Origin: JAXLWB01 sp046328715
Lineage (GTDB): Bacteria > Chloroflexota > Anaerolineae > Caldilineales > Caldilineaceae
Assembly: GCA_046328715.1 (NCBI GenBank)
Contig: JAXLWB010000015.1
Span: 62,001 to 126,000 of the forward strand
Length of the DNA: 64,000 nt
Reading direction: 5' to 3'
Below, piece by piece: positions 42,454 to 50,494 of this stretch (positions within the stretch are counted from its first letter, which is position 1; each line of letters starts with the position of its first letter). A program made the position numbers and the translations under genes. The notes beneath the pieces are model-generated. The model did no database searches, was not told where the DNA came from, and was given only the letters and a program-made list of their open reading frames with translations.

Positions 42454-43350
42454 ATGAACGCTCTCATTCTCCAGTCCTTCAACGGACTCAGCCTTGGTTC
42501 AATTTTATTGATGGTCTCGCTCGGGCTTGCCTTTGCCTTTGGTCTGATGGGCGTGATCAACATGGCGCACGGTGAATTTATCATGGTGGGTGCTTATGTA
42601 GCCTACCTTTTTCAAACAACGTTGGCTGAGTTGTTGGGCGGTGTACAGGCGGGCGTCTGGTTTATTCTGGCCATTCCAGCGGCCTTTCTGATTACAGCGG
42701 CGTTGGGTGGCCTGATGGAGATGACGTTGATTCGCCGCCTCTACGGGCGCCCGCTCGACACAATGCTGGCGACCTGGGGCATTGCCCTGATGTTGCAACA
42801 GGCTGCCCGTTCGATCTTTGGGGCACCGAACGTGAGTGTCTCCAGCCCTGCGTGGTTGGATGGCGGCTTTGATATCGGTGCTGGGCTGTTACTGCCCTAC
42901 AAACGTGTCTTCATCATTGTGCTGGTAACGTTGATTGTAGTTGCGGTTTATCTCTACCTGTTTCGCACCACCAGTGGCCGACGTCTGCGGGCTGTGATGC
43001 AGAACCGTGACATGGCCGCCGCACTCGGTGTGCGCTCCCGCCGGGTCGATGCAACAACCTTTGCACTGGGCACGGGTTTGGCCGGGATTGCTGGCTGCGT
43101 ACTCACCTTGATCGGACCGATTGGACCCTCCCTGGGCACCTTTTACATTGTCGATGCTTTTATGGTGGTCGTGCTGGGTGGGGTAGGTCGGTTGCCTGGC
43201 ACGGTAATGGCAGCGATTTTGATTGGCATCGCAAATACTCTGCTTGAACTGGGCACGACTGCCGCCGTTGGCAAAGTGCTCGTGTTGCTGCTAATCGTCG
43301 CCTTCTTACAATGGAAACCATCGGGATTGGCGGCGTTGCAGACGCGCTAG
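42454..43350 (+). CDS. urtB: Urea ABC transporter permease UrtB
   Basis: A 298-residue branched-chain-amino-acid-type permease with about eight helices. GLMGVINMAHGEFIMVGAYVAY, GRPLDTMLATWGIALMLQQAARS, and SRRVDATTFALGTGLAGIAG match UrtB. The in-frame ORF runs upstream to 42328 but that part lies in urtA and the hairpin; ATG at 42454 is the natural start. Confidence 0.94.
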   Translation: MNALILQSFNGLSLGSILLMVSLGLAFAFGLMGVINMAHGEFIMVGAYVAYLFQTTLAELLGGVQAGVWFILAIPAAFLITAALGGLMEMTLIRRLYGRPLDTMLATWGIALMLQQAARSIFGAPNVSVSSPAWLDGGFDIGAGLLLPYKRVFIIVLVTLIVVAVYLYLFRTTSGRRLRAVMQNRDMAAALGVRSRRVDATTFALGTGLAGIAGCVLTLIGPIGPSLGTFYIVDAFMVVVLGGVGRLPGTVMAAILIGIANTLLELGTTAAVGKVLVLLLIVAFLQWKPSGLAALQTR

Positions 43351-43351
43351 A

Positions 43352-43428
43352 GAGGAGATTGGGAGATCCAGAGATTGTTTGCATCTCTTATCTAGTTTCC
43401 CGGTCTCTGAATCTCAGAACTTTGGATT
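43352..43428. repeat. Degenerate hairpin (GAGATT family)
   Basis: GAGGAGATTGGGAGATCCAGAGATT is followed by AATCT-type inverse units (CATCTCTTATCTAG, GGTCTCTGAATCTC). Imperfect pairing. Same family as 58433-58499. Confidence 0.55.
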
Positions 43429-43444
43429 GAAGGAGAACGACTAA

Positions 43445-44560
43445 ATGCGTTCATGGCTACAACGGTGGGGGCTGCAACTGCTCCTGTTGTTGCTTTTACT
43501 TTTTGCTCCTGCACTGCTCTCTGATTTTCGACTCAACCAGCTTGGCAAGTTTCTCACCTATGCCATCATTGCCGTGGGATTGGATTTAATTTGGGGCTAT
43601 GGCGGGATGTTGAGCTTAGGACAGGGGCTCTTTTTTGGCATCGGGGCCTATGGCTTTGCGATGTATCTCAAGCTCAATGCGGCGGGTGGCAAGTTGCCCG
43701 ACTTCATGTTTTGGAGCGGACTAACCGAACTTCCCTGGTTTTGGGCACCCTTTGCCAACCCAATTTTTGCAGTGATTGCGGCTCTTCTCGTTCCTACCTT
43801 ACTGGCTGCCCTACTTGGTTATCTCATCTTTCGCAGTCGAGTACAAGGGGTTTACTTTTCCATTATCACCCAAGCCTTGACCTTGCTCACCAGCATCTGG
43901 TTTGTGGGCCAGCAAGCCTATACTGGCGGCACCAATGGTATCACCGATTTGGGGCAGGCCAAACTTTTCGGCCAATCGTTACAGAGCGGCAATATCAAGT
44001 TGGCTTTTTATTTTGCCTCGGTGCTCTTGCTGGCGTTGGTCTATCTTGGAGCGCGCAGGTTGGCAGATTCACGCTTTGGGCGCATTTTGGTTGCCATGCG
44101 TGATAACGAAAATCGAGTGCGTTTTCTCGGCTACAACCCGGTTGTGCTCAAGACGTTGGTTTTTGCCCTCTCAGCCACCTTGGCGGCGCTGGCAGGAATG
44201 CTCTTTGTGCCCCAGGTCGGCATCATTTCGCCATCCAGCATGGGCGTTGTACCTTCAATCGAAATGGTGATTTGGGTGGCCGTGGGTGGGCGAGGCACTT
44301 TGATCGGAGCGGTGATCGGCGCATTTTTGGTCAGTTATGCCCGCAGTTGGCTAAGCGAAAGTTATCCATCCATTTGGCAATTTTTCCAAGGCTTGCTCTT
44401 TGTGGGCAGTGTGATGCTCTTCCCCGATGGATTGTTGGGGGCGCTCCGTTCGCTATTTATGCGGCTGAAACGAGGCAAACGATCCCCTTTGACCAGCGAA
44501 GAACGAGCCGCAGCCGCCGAGTCGATGGTGACAACGCCCTCTGCGAAAGGGGTGAGCTAA
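43445..44560 (+). CDS. urtC: Urea ABC transporter permease UrtC
   Basis: A 371-residue permease. LGKFLTYAIIAVGLDLIWGYGGMLSLGQGLFFGIGAYGFAMYL and GGTNGITDL are typical UrtC/LivM blocks, with MRDNENRVRFLGYNPVVLK as coupling region. AAGGAGAA lies before the ATG. One base separates its stop from urtD. Confidence 0.95.
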   Translation: MRSWLQRWGLQLLLLLLLLFAPALLSDFRLNQLGKFLTYAIIAVGLDLIWGYGGMLSLGQGLFFGIGAYGFAMYLKLNAAGGKLPDFMFWSGLTELPWFWAPFANPIFAVIAALLVPTLLAALLGYLIFRSRVQGVYFSIITQALTLLTSIWFVGQQAYTGGTNGITDLGQAKLFGQSLQSGNIKLAFYFASVLLLALVYLGARRLADSRFGRILVAMRDNENRVRFLGYNPVVLKTLVFALSATLAALAGMLFVPQVGIISPSSMGVVPSIEMVIWVAVGGRGTLIGAVIGAFLVSYARSWLSESYPSIWQFFQGLLFVGSVMLFPDGLLGALRSLFMRLKRGKRSPLTSEERAAAAESMVTTPSAKGVS

Positions 44561-44561
44561 G

Positions 44562-45314
44562 ATGGAGCAGCACACCATTCTCGATATTCAGAACCTCAAC
44601 GTGATCTTTGATGGCTTCCGCGCTCTGGATGATCTCGATTTTGCAATGAATCATGGTGAATTACGCTTCGTGATTGGCCCCAACGGCGCAGGCAAAACCA
44701 CGCTGCTCGATGTCATCACCGGCAAGACTCGTCCAACGTCGGGCAAGGTAACCTTTGACGGCAAAATTGACATTCGCCGCACCCCCGAACATCAACTGGT
44801 GCGCAAGGGGATTGGCCGTAAATTCCAGACTCCCACCGTCTTCGGCAGTCTCACCGTCTATGAAAATTTAGAAGCAGCGGCAGGCTTCAAACATTCTACC
44901 TTAGGGTTACTCTCCGCTTTGCCAAGCGCCGACAAGGCACAGGTTGATCACATTCTGGAACTGGTCAATTTGGTAGGGCGTGCCCATGTCCGTGCTGGCA
45001 TCCTGGCCCATGGCGAACGGCAATGGCTCGAAATTGGCATGATGCTGGTGCAACAACCCAAGTTGCTGCTTCTTGATGAGCCAGTAGCAGGGATGACGCG
45101 CAGCGAGCGCAACCGCACGGGTGAACTATTACAACGCATCGCTGAGTTCTGCTCCGTGTTGGTGGTCGAACATGACATGGAATTCCTACGCAGTTTTGCC
45201 AACACGGTCACCGTGCTACACATGGGCAAACTACTGACCCAAGGCCCTGTCACGCAAGTGCAGAGTGACCCGAAGGTGATCGAAGTGTACCTGGGACGAG
45301 GACATAAGCGGTAG
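44562..45314 (+). CDS. urtD: Urea ABC transporter ATPase UrtD
   Basis: A 250-residue LivG-type ATPase with GPNGAGKTT, GIGRKFQTPTVF (Q-loop), a HGERQWLEIGMML signature and LLLLDEPVAGMT. The GRKFQTPTVF sequence is characteristic of UrtD. Directly follows urtC. Confidence 0.95.
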   Translation: MEQHTILDIQNLNVIFDGFRALDDLDFAMNHGELRFVIGPNGAGKTTLLDVITGKTRPTSGKVTFDGKIDIRRTPEHQLVRKGIGRKFQTPTVFGSLTVYENLEAAAGFKHSTLGLLSALPSADKAQVDHILELVNLVGRAHVRAGILAHGERQWLEIGMMLVQQPKLLLLDEPVAGMTRSERNRTGELLQRIAEFCSVLVVEHDMEFLRSFANTVTVLHMGKLLTQGPVTQVQSDPKVIEVYLGRGHKR

Positions 45315-45370
45315 AACAGTAGGACAGTGAGACAGTGAATCAGTATCATTGTCACACTGTCCTACTGTAA
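45314..45370. repeat. Octamer-periodic hairpin (ACAGTAGG family)
   Basis: AACAGTAGGACAGTGAGACAGTGAATCAGT faces CACTGTCCTACTGT. A partial second copy of the right arm follows at about 45513-45544. It lies at the end of urtD. Confidence 0.65.
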
Positions 45371-45406
45371 TATTACTGGCGAAATCTAAGCCCGATTAAA
45401 ATCGGC

Positions 45407-45479
45407 TGCTAACAACGAAAAGTGCCTGAGGGCACTGAATGCGTTACCCAGTCGCCTCAGCGACTTCTCGTTGTTAGCA
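45407..45479. repeat. TGCTAACAACGA inverted repeat
   Basis: TGCTAACAACGA (45407-45418) and TCGTTGTTAGCA (45468-45479) are perfect 12-bp arms. Inside are GTGCCTGAGGGCAC and GTCGCCTCAGCGAC, each self-complementary, so a cruciform with side stems can form. Lies between urtD and urtE. Confidence 0.75.
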
Positions 45480-45559
45480 AGGGAATTTATTCCCAATTTT
45501 GAATTTGCCAACAGTATCACTGTCACACTGTCCTACGGTCTCACTATTTTTCAACTAAC

Positions 45560-46267
45560 ATGAAATCTCTCTCTATCCAAAACCTTTTTACAACCTACGG
45601 CGAAAGCATCATCTTGCGTGATGTCAATATGACCATTCCGGCGGGGCAAGTAGTCTGTTTGATGGGGCGCAACGGTGTGGGCAAGACCACCTTGCTCAAG
45701 TCGATTATGGGCATTTTGCACCCGATCAAAGGCGAGTTGCGGCTCGATGAGCAGCCGATGACCCATTGGTCAACCCCGGACCGGGCACGCAGCGGCATCG
45801 GTTATGTGCCGCAGGGGCGAGGCATCTTTCCACAGTTAACGGTCTACGAGAACTTGCTGATGGGATTTGAGGCGGTCAACAATCAGCGCGTTGATAAGGC
45901 CGCGCTAGACGAAGCATACACCCTGTTTCCGATCCTCAAACAGTTTCATAAACGGATGGCAGGGGCCTTGAGTGGCGGTCAACAACAACAGCTTGCCTTC
46001 GCCCGTGTACTCGTGCGCAAACCCGATTTGCTGCTACTCGATGAGCCAACCGAAGGCATCCAACCCTCGATCATGCAGGAGATCGAGGATCTGATTCTGC
46101 GGCTACGCCAGGAGGGTAAGATGTCGATCCTGCTAGTCGAGCAATTCCTCGACTTTGCGCTCAACGTCGGCAACTACTTTTATGTGATGGAAACCGGTGC
46201 GATTGTGATGGAAGGTGCAGCCAAGATCTTTGATGCGGACGCGGCTCGCGAGTATTTATCCGTATAA
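45560..46267 (+). CDS. urtE: Urea ABC transporter ATPase UrtE
   Basis: A 235-residue LivF-type ATPase: GRNGVGKTTLLKSIMG, GIGYVPQGRGIFPQLTVYENL, LSGGQQQQLAFARVL and LLLLDEPTEGIQPSIM, which is the UrtE form of Walker B. It is separated from urtD by 245 bases of repeats, which is unusual for this operon, and has no clear ribosome site. Confidence 0.95.
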   Translation: MKSLSIQNLFTTYGESIILRDVNMTIPAGQVVCLMGRNGVGKTTLLKSIMGILHPIKGELRLDEQPMTHWSTPDRARSGIGYVPQGRGIFPQLTVYENLLMGFEAVNNQRVDKAALDEAYTLFPILKQFHKRMAGALSGGQQQQLAFARVLVRKPDLLLLDEPTEGIQPSIMQEIEDLILRLRQEGKMSILLVEQFLDFALNVGNYFYVMETGAIVMEGAAKIFDADAAREYLSV

Positions 46268-46278
46268 ATCGACCAAGC

Positions 46279-46287
46279 TGATATAAT
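46279..46287 (+). promoter_or_regulatory. Extended -10 promoter upstream of ureG
   Basis: TGATATAAT: a perfect TATAAT (46282-46287) with the TGn extension, 40 bases before the ureG start. No matching -35 is seen, as is common for extended -10 promoters. It would let ureG be transcribed separately from the urt genes. Confidence 0.5.
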
Positions 46288-46326
46288 CTCAATGATTATA
46301 CGGATTTTTCTGAAGGATGTTACACG

Positions 46327-47013
46327 ATGCATCAACAACCTCAAACTCGAGCGCTGCGTATTGGCATTGCTGGCCCGGTAGGTAGCGGCAAAACTGCACT
46401 GGTTGAATGTCTCTGCCGCCAAATGGCCAAACACTACAGCATCGGTGTCGTCACTAATGATATCTACACGAAGGAAGATGCACAATTTCTGCTGCGGCGG
46501 GGTGTACTTCCACTAGATCGAGTGCGCGGAGTCGAAACCGGTGCCTGTCCTCACTCCGCCATCCGCGACGATGTGTCGATGAATGTCGAAGCCATTCTCG
46601 ATTTGGAAGAGACCATCCCCGATCTGCAACTGATTCTAGTCGAAAGCGGCGGTGATAACATCGCTGCCTCGTTCAGCCCCGAGTTGGTAGATGTTTGGAT
46701 CTACGTCATGGATGTGACCAACGGCGAAAAGATGCCACGCAAAGGCGGTCCTGGTGTCACTCGCTCTGATCTGCTGGTGATCAACAAGATCGACCTGGCA
46801 AAATATGTCGGGGCTTCACTTGAAGTGATGGAGCGAGATACACGGGTGCAACGGTCGGATAAATGTTTTATCTTCAGCGATCTACAGAGCGGGAAGGGCG
46901 TCCACGATATTGTGCTCTGGATCGAACACGAGATGTTGCACTCTCGCCGCAACCGATTAGAAGATGGGCGTCTGCAGGCAGAGGGCTGGGAGGCCGTTCA
47001 GCATCATCATTGA
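46327..47013 (+). CDS. ureG: Urease accessory GTPase UreG
   Basis: Nickel-delivering GTPase. 228 residues with P-loop GPVGSGKT (16-23), the metal-binding C74-P-H76 motif, ESGGDNIAASFSPELVD and the guanine-specificity NKIDLA. There is no His-rich N-terminus; three histidines close the C-terminus (QHHH), which might bind nickel. No ureE is found in the window. The last seven bases overlap the convergent rluD-like gene. Confidence 0.96.
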   Translation: MHQQPQTRALRIGIAGPVGSGKTALVECLCRQMAKHYSIGVVTNDIYTKEDAQFLLRRGVLPLDRVRGVETGACPHSAIRDDVSMNVEAILDLEETIPDLQLILVESGGDNIAASFSPELVDVWIYVMDVTNGEKMPRKGGPGVTRSDLLVINKIDLAKYVGASLEVMERDTRVQRSDKCFIFSDLQSGKGVHDIVLWIEHEMLHSRRNRLEDGRLQAEGWEAVQHHH

Positions 47014-48008
47014 TGCAATTCTGCCAGACTATCCACTAGTTCCTGCAAATCGGTGGGCAACGGGGCAACAAACTCTACCTCCCGACCGCGCTGTGGAAGT
47101 CGAATTCGCAGCTTGTGCGCATGTAGAAACTGCCGTGTGATCGGCAGGCGTGGCTGACTGGGACCATAGAGCGTGTCACCCACAATCGCGTGTTTAAGCC
47201 AGGAGAGATGTACGCGGATCTGGTGGGTTCGCCCCGTGTGTAGCTCAATGCGGAGGAGCGAGTAGGTTGGTACGGTTGATTCGCTTGTAGCAGCTTCGGC
47301 GCGATAGGTGGCAACGGTCCAATAGTCGGTAATCGCATGCTTGCCATCCTGCCCGGCGACTAGTTTGTCATCATTCCACTTGTACATCCCTGGCAAAACC
47401 GTAAAACGACGTGAATCGGTCGGATGTGGGCCAATCGGTGCGCTGATGCGTCCATCAACAGGATGCATGGAACCTTCTACCAGGGCTAGATACTCTTTAT
47501 AAACCGTGCGTCGTTTGAACTGCTCTTGGATTTGGCGTAGGCTGCGGTCATTTTTGGTGATCACCAGCACGCCCGAAGTCTCCATGTCGAGCCGGTGGAC
47601 CAAACCAGGCCGCCGCTCTCCTCCCCCTTCTCCACCGCCATGATGGCGCAGCAAATATTGCACCCCGTTGAGCACCGTTCCCGATTCGTGCCCTGGCGAA
47701 GGATGGACGGCCAATCCAGCCGGTTTGTTGATGACCAATAGATCGTCGTCCTCGTAGAGAATGGGCAGTGGAATCTCTTCGGCCAGGATCGAAGTTTCAC
47801 GGCTTTCTTCTGGCACTTCGGCCCGCACTTCATCGCCGGCCTCGACCTTGTAAGAAGATTTGGCCACGCGGCCATTCAAACGCACAGAGCGTTGTTCGAT
47901 CCACTGTTTGATTTCGTGACGGCTGCGCATGGACAATTGATCGGTTAGCCAGCGGTCAAGACGTTGGCCCGAGTCTGCAGGTGGCACAATCCAGGTTAGC
48001 AAAGGCAT
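47007..48008 (-). CDS. RluD-type 23S rRNA pseudouridine synthase
   Basis: A 333-residue enzyme with an N-terminal S4 RNA-binding domain (about 14-75: QRLDRWLTDQL, RSRHEIKQWI, VRLNGRVAKSSYKVEAGDEV) and a catalytic RluA/RluD domain with NKPAGLAVHPSPGHESGTVLNGV and HRLDMETSG (catalytic D141). Also GRTHQIRVHLSWLKHAIVGD. The ATG at 48008 is preferred; the frame is open 17 codons upstream. Confidence 0.9.
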   Translation of the reverse strand: MPLLTWIVPPADSGQRLDRWLTDQLSMRSRHEIKQWIEQRSVRLNGRVAKSSYKVEAGDEVRAEVPEESRETSILAEEIPLPILYEDDDLLVINKPAGLAVHPSPGHESGTVLNGVQYLLRHHGGGEGGGERRPGLVHRLDMETSGVLVITKNDRSLRQIQEQFKRRTVYKEYLALVEGSMHPVDGRISAPIGPHPTDSRRFTVLPGMYKWNDDKLVAGQDGKHAITDYWTVATYRAEAATSESTVPTYSLLRIELHTGRTHQIRVHLSWLKHAIVGDTLYGPSQPRLPITRQFLHAHKLRIRLPQRGREVEFVAPLPTDLQELVDSLAELHQ

Positions 48009-48177
48009 GAGGAGATTGTAAAGCGGTTGGCGCTTTCTGACAAGAGATGGAACTGCCAATCGCCTCAGGCAACATGCACAATTGAGAGAACAGAAAATTT
48101 TTCCGCGAAGGGTCCTCGTCGAAATGACAGTTTGTCCCAGTTCGCTGCCTGAAGATCAAGTTTTTGGAATCTAGACC

Positions 48178-49245
48178 TCAAGCACGGCTCCGACCGCGCA
48201 GCAACTTGCGCGGTAGATTAGGGACACCGCCCAGAACATCCTGGATGTAGAGCATTTTTATCAATACAACGACCACGGCAACCAACGGTGTCGCAACCAG
48301 GATTCCGCTAAAGCCAAAGAGCGACCCAATAATGACAAAGGCAGTGAGGGTCAGCACCGGGGGAAGGGAGACCGTGTATTGGTGCACCAGCGGGATCAAT
48401 AAGTTGCTTTCAAACTGTTGGATCGCAGTGTAGAGCAAGATGACATAGAGTGCCTGCCACGGGCCAATCATCAGCGCAAAGAGACCAGCTAAGGCACCCG
48501 TGAGAATTGGCCCAATAAAAGGAATAAATTCAAGTAAGCCAGCAATCACACCCAGTGCCAAGGCGAAGGGCATATCCAACAACCAGAGCCCAATCCCAGT
48601 CAGTGTACCAATCACGATCATCGAAAACAACTGCCCCAAGATCCACCAACGCAACGTAGCAATCAACTCATCGAGCACATCGCGCAGCCGAAGCCTCCGT
48701 GTAGGAGGGGTAAGTTGGAGAAGGCCGTCATAGTAGGTTTGCGGACTGCCAGCCAGAAAGAGGCCAATAAAGAGAATGTAGATCACATCTGCCAGTAAGC
48801 TGAGCGTCGAGGACAAGGTGCCAGGTAAACCTAGCAGTAACGTGCCACTTGCGCTCGATAATTGCGCAGGCGGCAAAGTCTGATTGATAAAAGTCTGAAG
48901 CCAGGTATACTGCTGGAGACGATCTGCCAGATTGCGCACTGCTGGTACTACGCTGTTCAGCAACTGGAGCAAATCGCGGCTAAGACGTGGGGCCAAAAAC
49001 CAGCCAGTGAAACCCAAAAGCAGCACAAGCAGGAGGATAACCACAGCGAGCGCCACTTGGTCGGGCAGCAGACTCACGCGCTGAAGCAGTGTGACCAAGA
49101 TTCGCAAAAATACGGCCAGCAGCACGCCCGCAAAGGCTAAGAAGAGAATATCCAGGACGGTCCAAATGAGCCAGAGCAGTGCCACGACAGCAACGGCCAA
49201 CACCACATAACCCAGAAATTTACTGAGCGAAACATTCGCCATCAT
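48178..49245 (-). CDS. AI-2E family transporter
   Basis: A permease of about 355 residues with some eight hydrophobic helices, LVNLLIPLV-type blocks (FESNLLIPLVHQYTVSLPPVLTL), and GVIAGLLEFIPFIGPIL, which are diagnostic of the AI-2E/PerM/YdiK family. Family members export or exchange small solutes; some move autoinducer-2, some Na+/H+. Start MMANVSLSKF is preferred because it gives the usual length. The frame stays open for another 57 codons with several cysteines, but that part has no ribosome site. Confidence 0.88.
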   Translation of the reverse strand: MMANVSLSKFLGYVVLAVAVVALLWLIWTVLDILFLAFAGVLLAVFLRILVTLLQRVSLLPDQVALAVVILLLVLLLGFTGWFLAPRLSRDLLQLLNSVVPAVRNLADRLQQYTWLQTFINQTLPPAQLSSASGTLLLGLPGTLSSTLSLLADVIYILFIGLFLAGSPQTYYDGLLQLTPPTRRLRLRDVLDELIATLRWWILGQLFSMIVIGTLTGIGLWLLDMPFALALGVIAGLLEFIPFIGPILTGALAGLFALMIGPWQALYVILLYTAIQQFESNLLIPLVHQYTVSLPPVLTLTAFVIIGSLFGFSGILVATPLVAVVVVLIKMLYIQDVLGGVPNLPRKLLRGRSRA

Positions 49246-49738
49246 ATCGTTGCGTTCCACGTGATCTACATCGCCCCAAACTGCCTTTGCGCAATAACTA
49301 CAATTGACCGCCCGCCGATTCAAACCCCAGCGACAAAACCAGTGATCTATTATAGGGAAGAGAGTGACCAGCGCTGACAGATAAGGATACAGACAACAGG
49401 TCTGTTTTGGACACATTTCTGCAAAGAATGCTATTCGGATGCTAACTTTAGTAGTTCACGATTTGTCATTCTGAGGCGTTTTTTGCCGAAGAATCTTGGG
49501 CAGACAACGCAAGATTCCTCACAAACTGCGGGTGCCCCAGGGTGAGGAATGACAGTTATCGACGAATTCGTGAAGTACTGAACTTCGATCATTGTTACTT
49601 CGTAACGATTGCATAAGGACTATTGCTAGCTTAACCAGAGATCAAGACATTGGCGGAATCAGAAGGTGGTACAATCAACGTAAACAAAGGATAGAAGGGG
49701 TGTAAAGCGATGAGCTGCTTATATCAAAAGGGAAAGAG
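49246..49738. other. Intergenic region with a TCATTCTGAG repeat
   Basis: About 490 bases. 49465-49553 is a known style of dispersed element; the rest contains no recognisable gene. A GTACAAT near 49669-49675 could be a -10 for the lipoprotein gene but lacks a matching -35. Confidence 0.5.
49465..49553. repeat. GTCATTCTGAG-type inverted repeat
   Basis: Ends GTCATTCTGAG and GAGGAATGAC are inverted with one mismatch, and GAATCTTG / CAAGATTC pair inside. Related end sequences (TGTCATTTCGACGAGG) occur at 57039-57054 and, inverted, at 48114-48129. Confidence 0.65.
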
Positions 49739-50317
49739 ATGAATTTGCGCTTTGCGAGGTTACTGATATTTGTCATGCTGGCGTTGCTGCCGATGGCCTG
49801 TCAGGCACAACCTGTACCGCTTTCGCCCAACGTTGTGCAGCATTTCTACGGAGGTGCTTATCATCGCTACTGGCAAGAAGAATATCAAGCCTATACCGAA
49901 AATCGACCTTCACGCAATGCCCCGCCGAATGAGCAAGCCACGGTTGGCGAACGTTCTGACCATTGGTTTCTTTATCCCTTTCGGCTTGATCGTTCTCATC
50001 TGCCAGCGTTACCCGTTGCGGTACAAGCAGCACATCGTTTTTATTTCGAGTTGGTTGAAGCGGCTGATTGGGGCAATGTTTATCTCTACGCAGTTGAAAT
50101 TGCTGGCAATCACACCTATGCCGTCCGTGTCACTACCGATGGCGACGATGGCTGGCTGGAAGTTTTTGATGCGCAAGGGCACTTGTTAGGAGCCGCCCGC
50201 ACCTATCTCGAATTGATCGCTTGGGACGAACAAGACACGATCCGCCAACAAGTAGCAACCGGGGAATACCCAATTGCGTTGGCGGATCGTGATAAACGGA
50301 CACTGTGGGGCAAGTAA
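49739..50317 (+). CDS. Lipoprotein of unknown function
   Basis: A 192-residue protein with a lipoprotein signal (LLPMACQAQP). The rest is a mixed alpha/beta domain rich in aromatic residues (FYGGAYHRYWQEEYQAY, DHWFLYPF, HRFYFELVEAADWGNVYLYAVEI) with no family recognised. GGGAAAGAG precedes the ATG. It stands alone between repeats; no operon partner. Confidence 0.8.
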   Translation: MNLRFARLLIFVMLALLPMACQAQPVPLSPNVVQHFYGGAYHRYWQEEYQAYTENRPSRNAPPNEQATVGERSDHWFLYPFRLDRSHLPALPVAVQAAHRFYFELVEAADWGNVYLYAVEIAGNHTYAVRVTTDGDDGWLEVFDAQGHLLGAARTYLELIAWDEQDTIRQQVATGEYPIALADRDKRTLWGK

Positions 50318-50327
50318 CCGGTAACTG

Positions 50328-50463
50328 ATAGACAAAGCAAAGCAAAGATGGATCATTGTAGGGGCATCCGCTTGCCGGTGCCCTGCTTGCATCAGCGAAT
50401 GGGCAACCGCAAGGGTGTGCCCCTACTCATGGTGATCATGCAATGTCTATCTGCTTTGTCTAT
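50328..50463. repeat. 136-bp palindromic element, copy 2
   Basis: Perfect 12-bp terminal inverted repeats ATAGACAAAGCA (50328-50339) and TGCTTTGTCTAT (50452-50463). The core repeats GTAGGGGCATCCGCTTGCCGG and GGGTGTGCCCCTAC as in copy 1 at 19974. No evident target-site duplication. Confidence 0.85.
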
Positions 50464-50494
50464 GAGTAATTACCCAATTACCAGTTACCACTTC

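Noticed and set aside
49245..49416. A Cys-containing 57-residue extension at the N-terminus of the AI-2E family transporter
   Set aside because: Cysteine spacing only partly resembles a zinc ribbon, no ribosome site is seen, and the internal start gives the usual family length.
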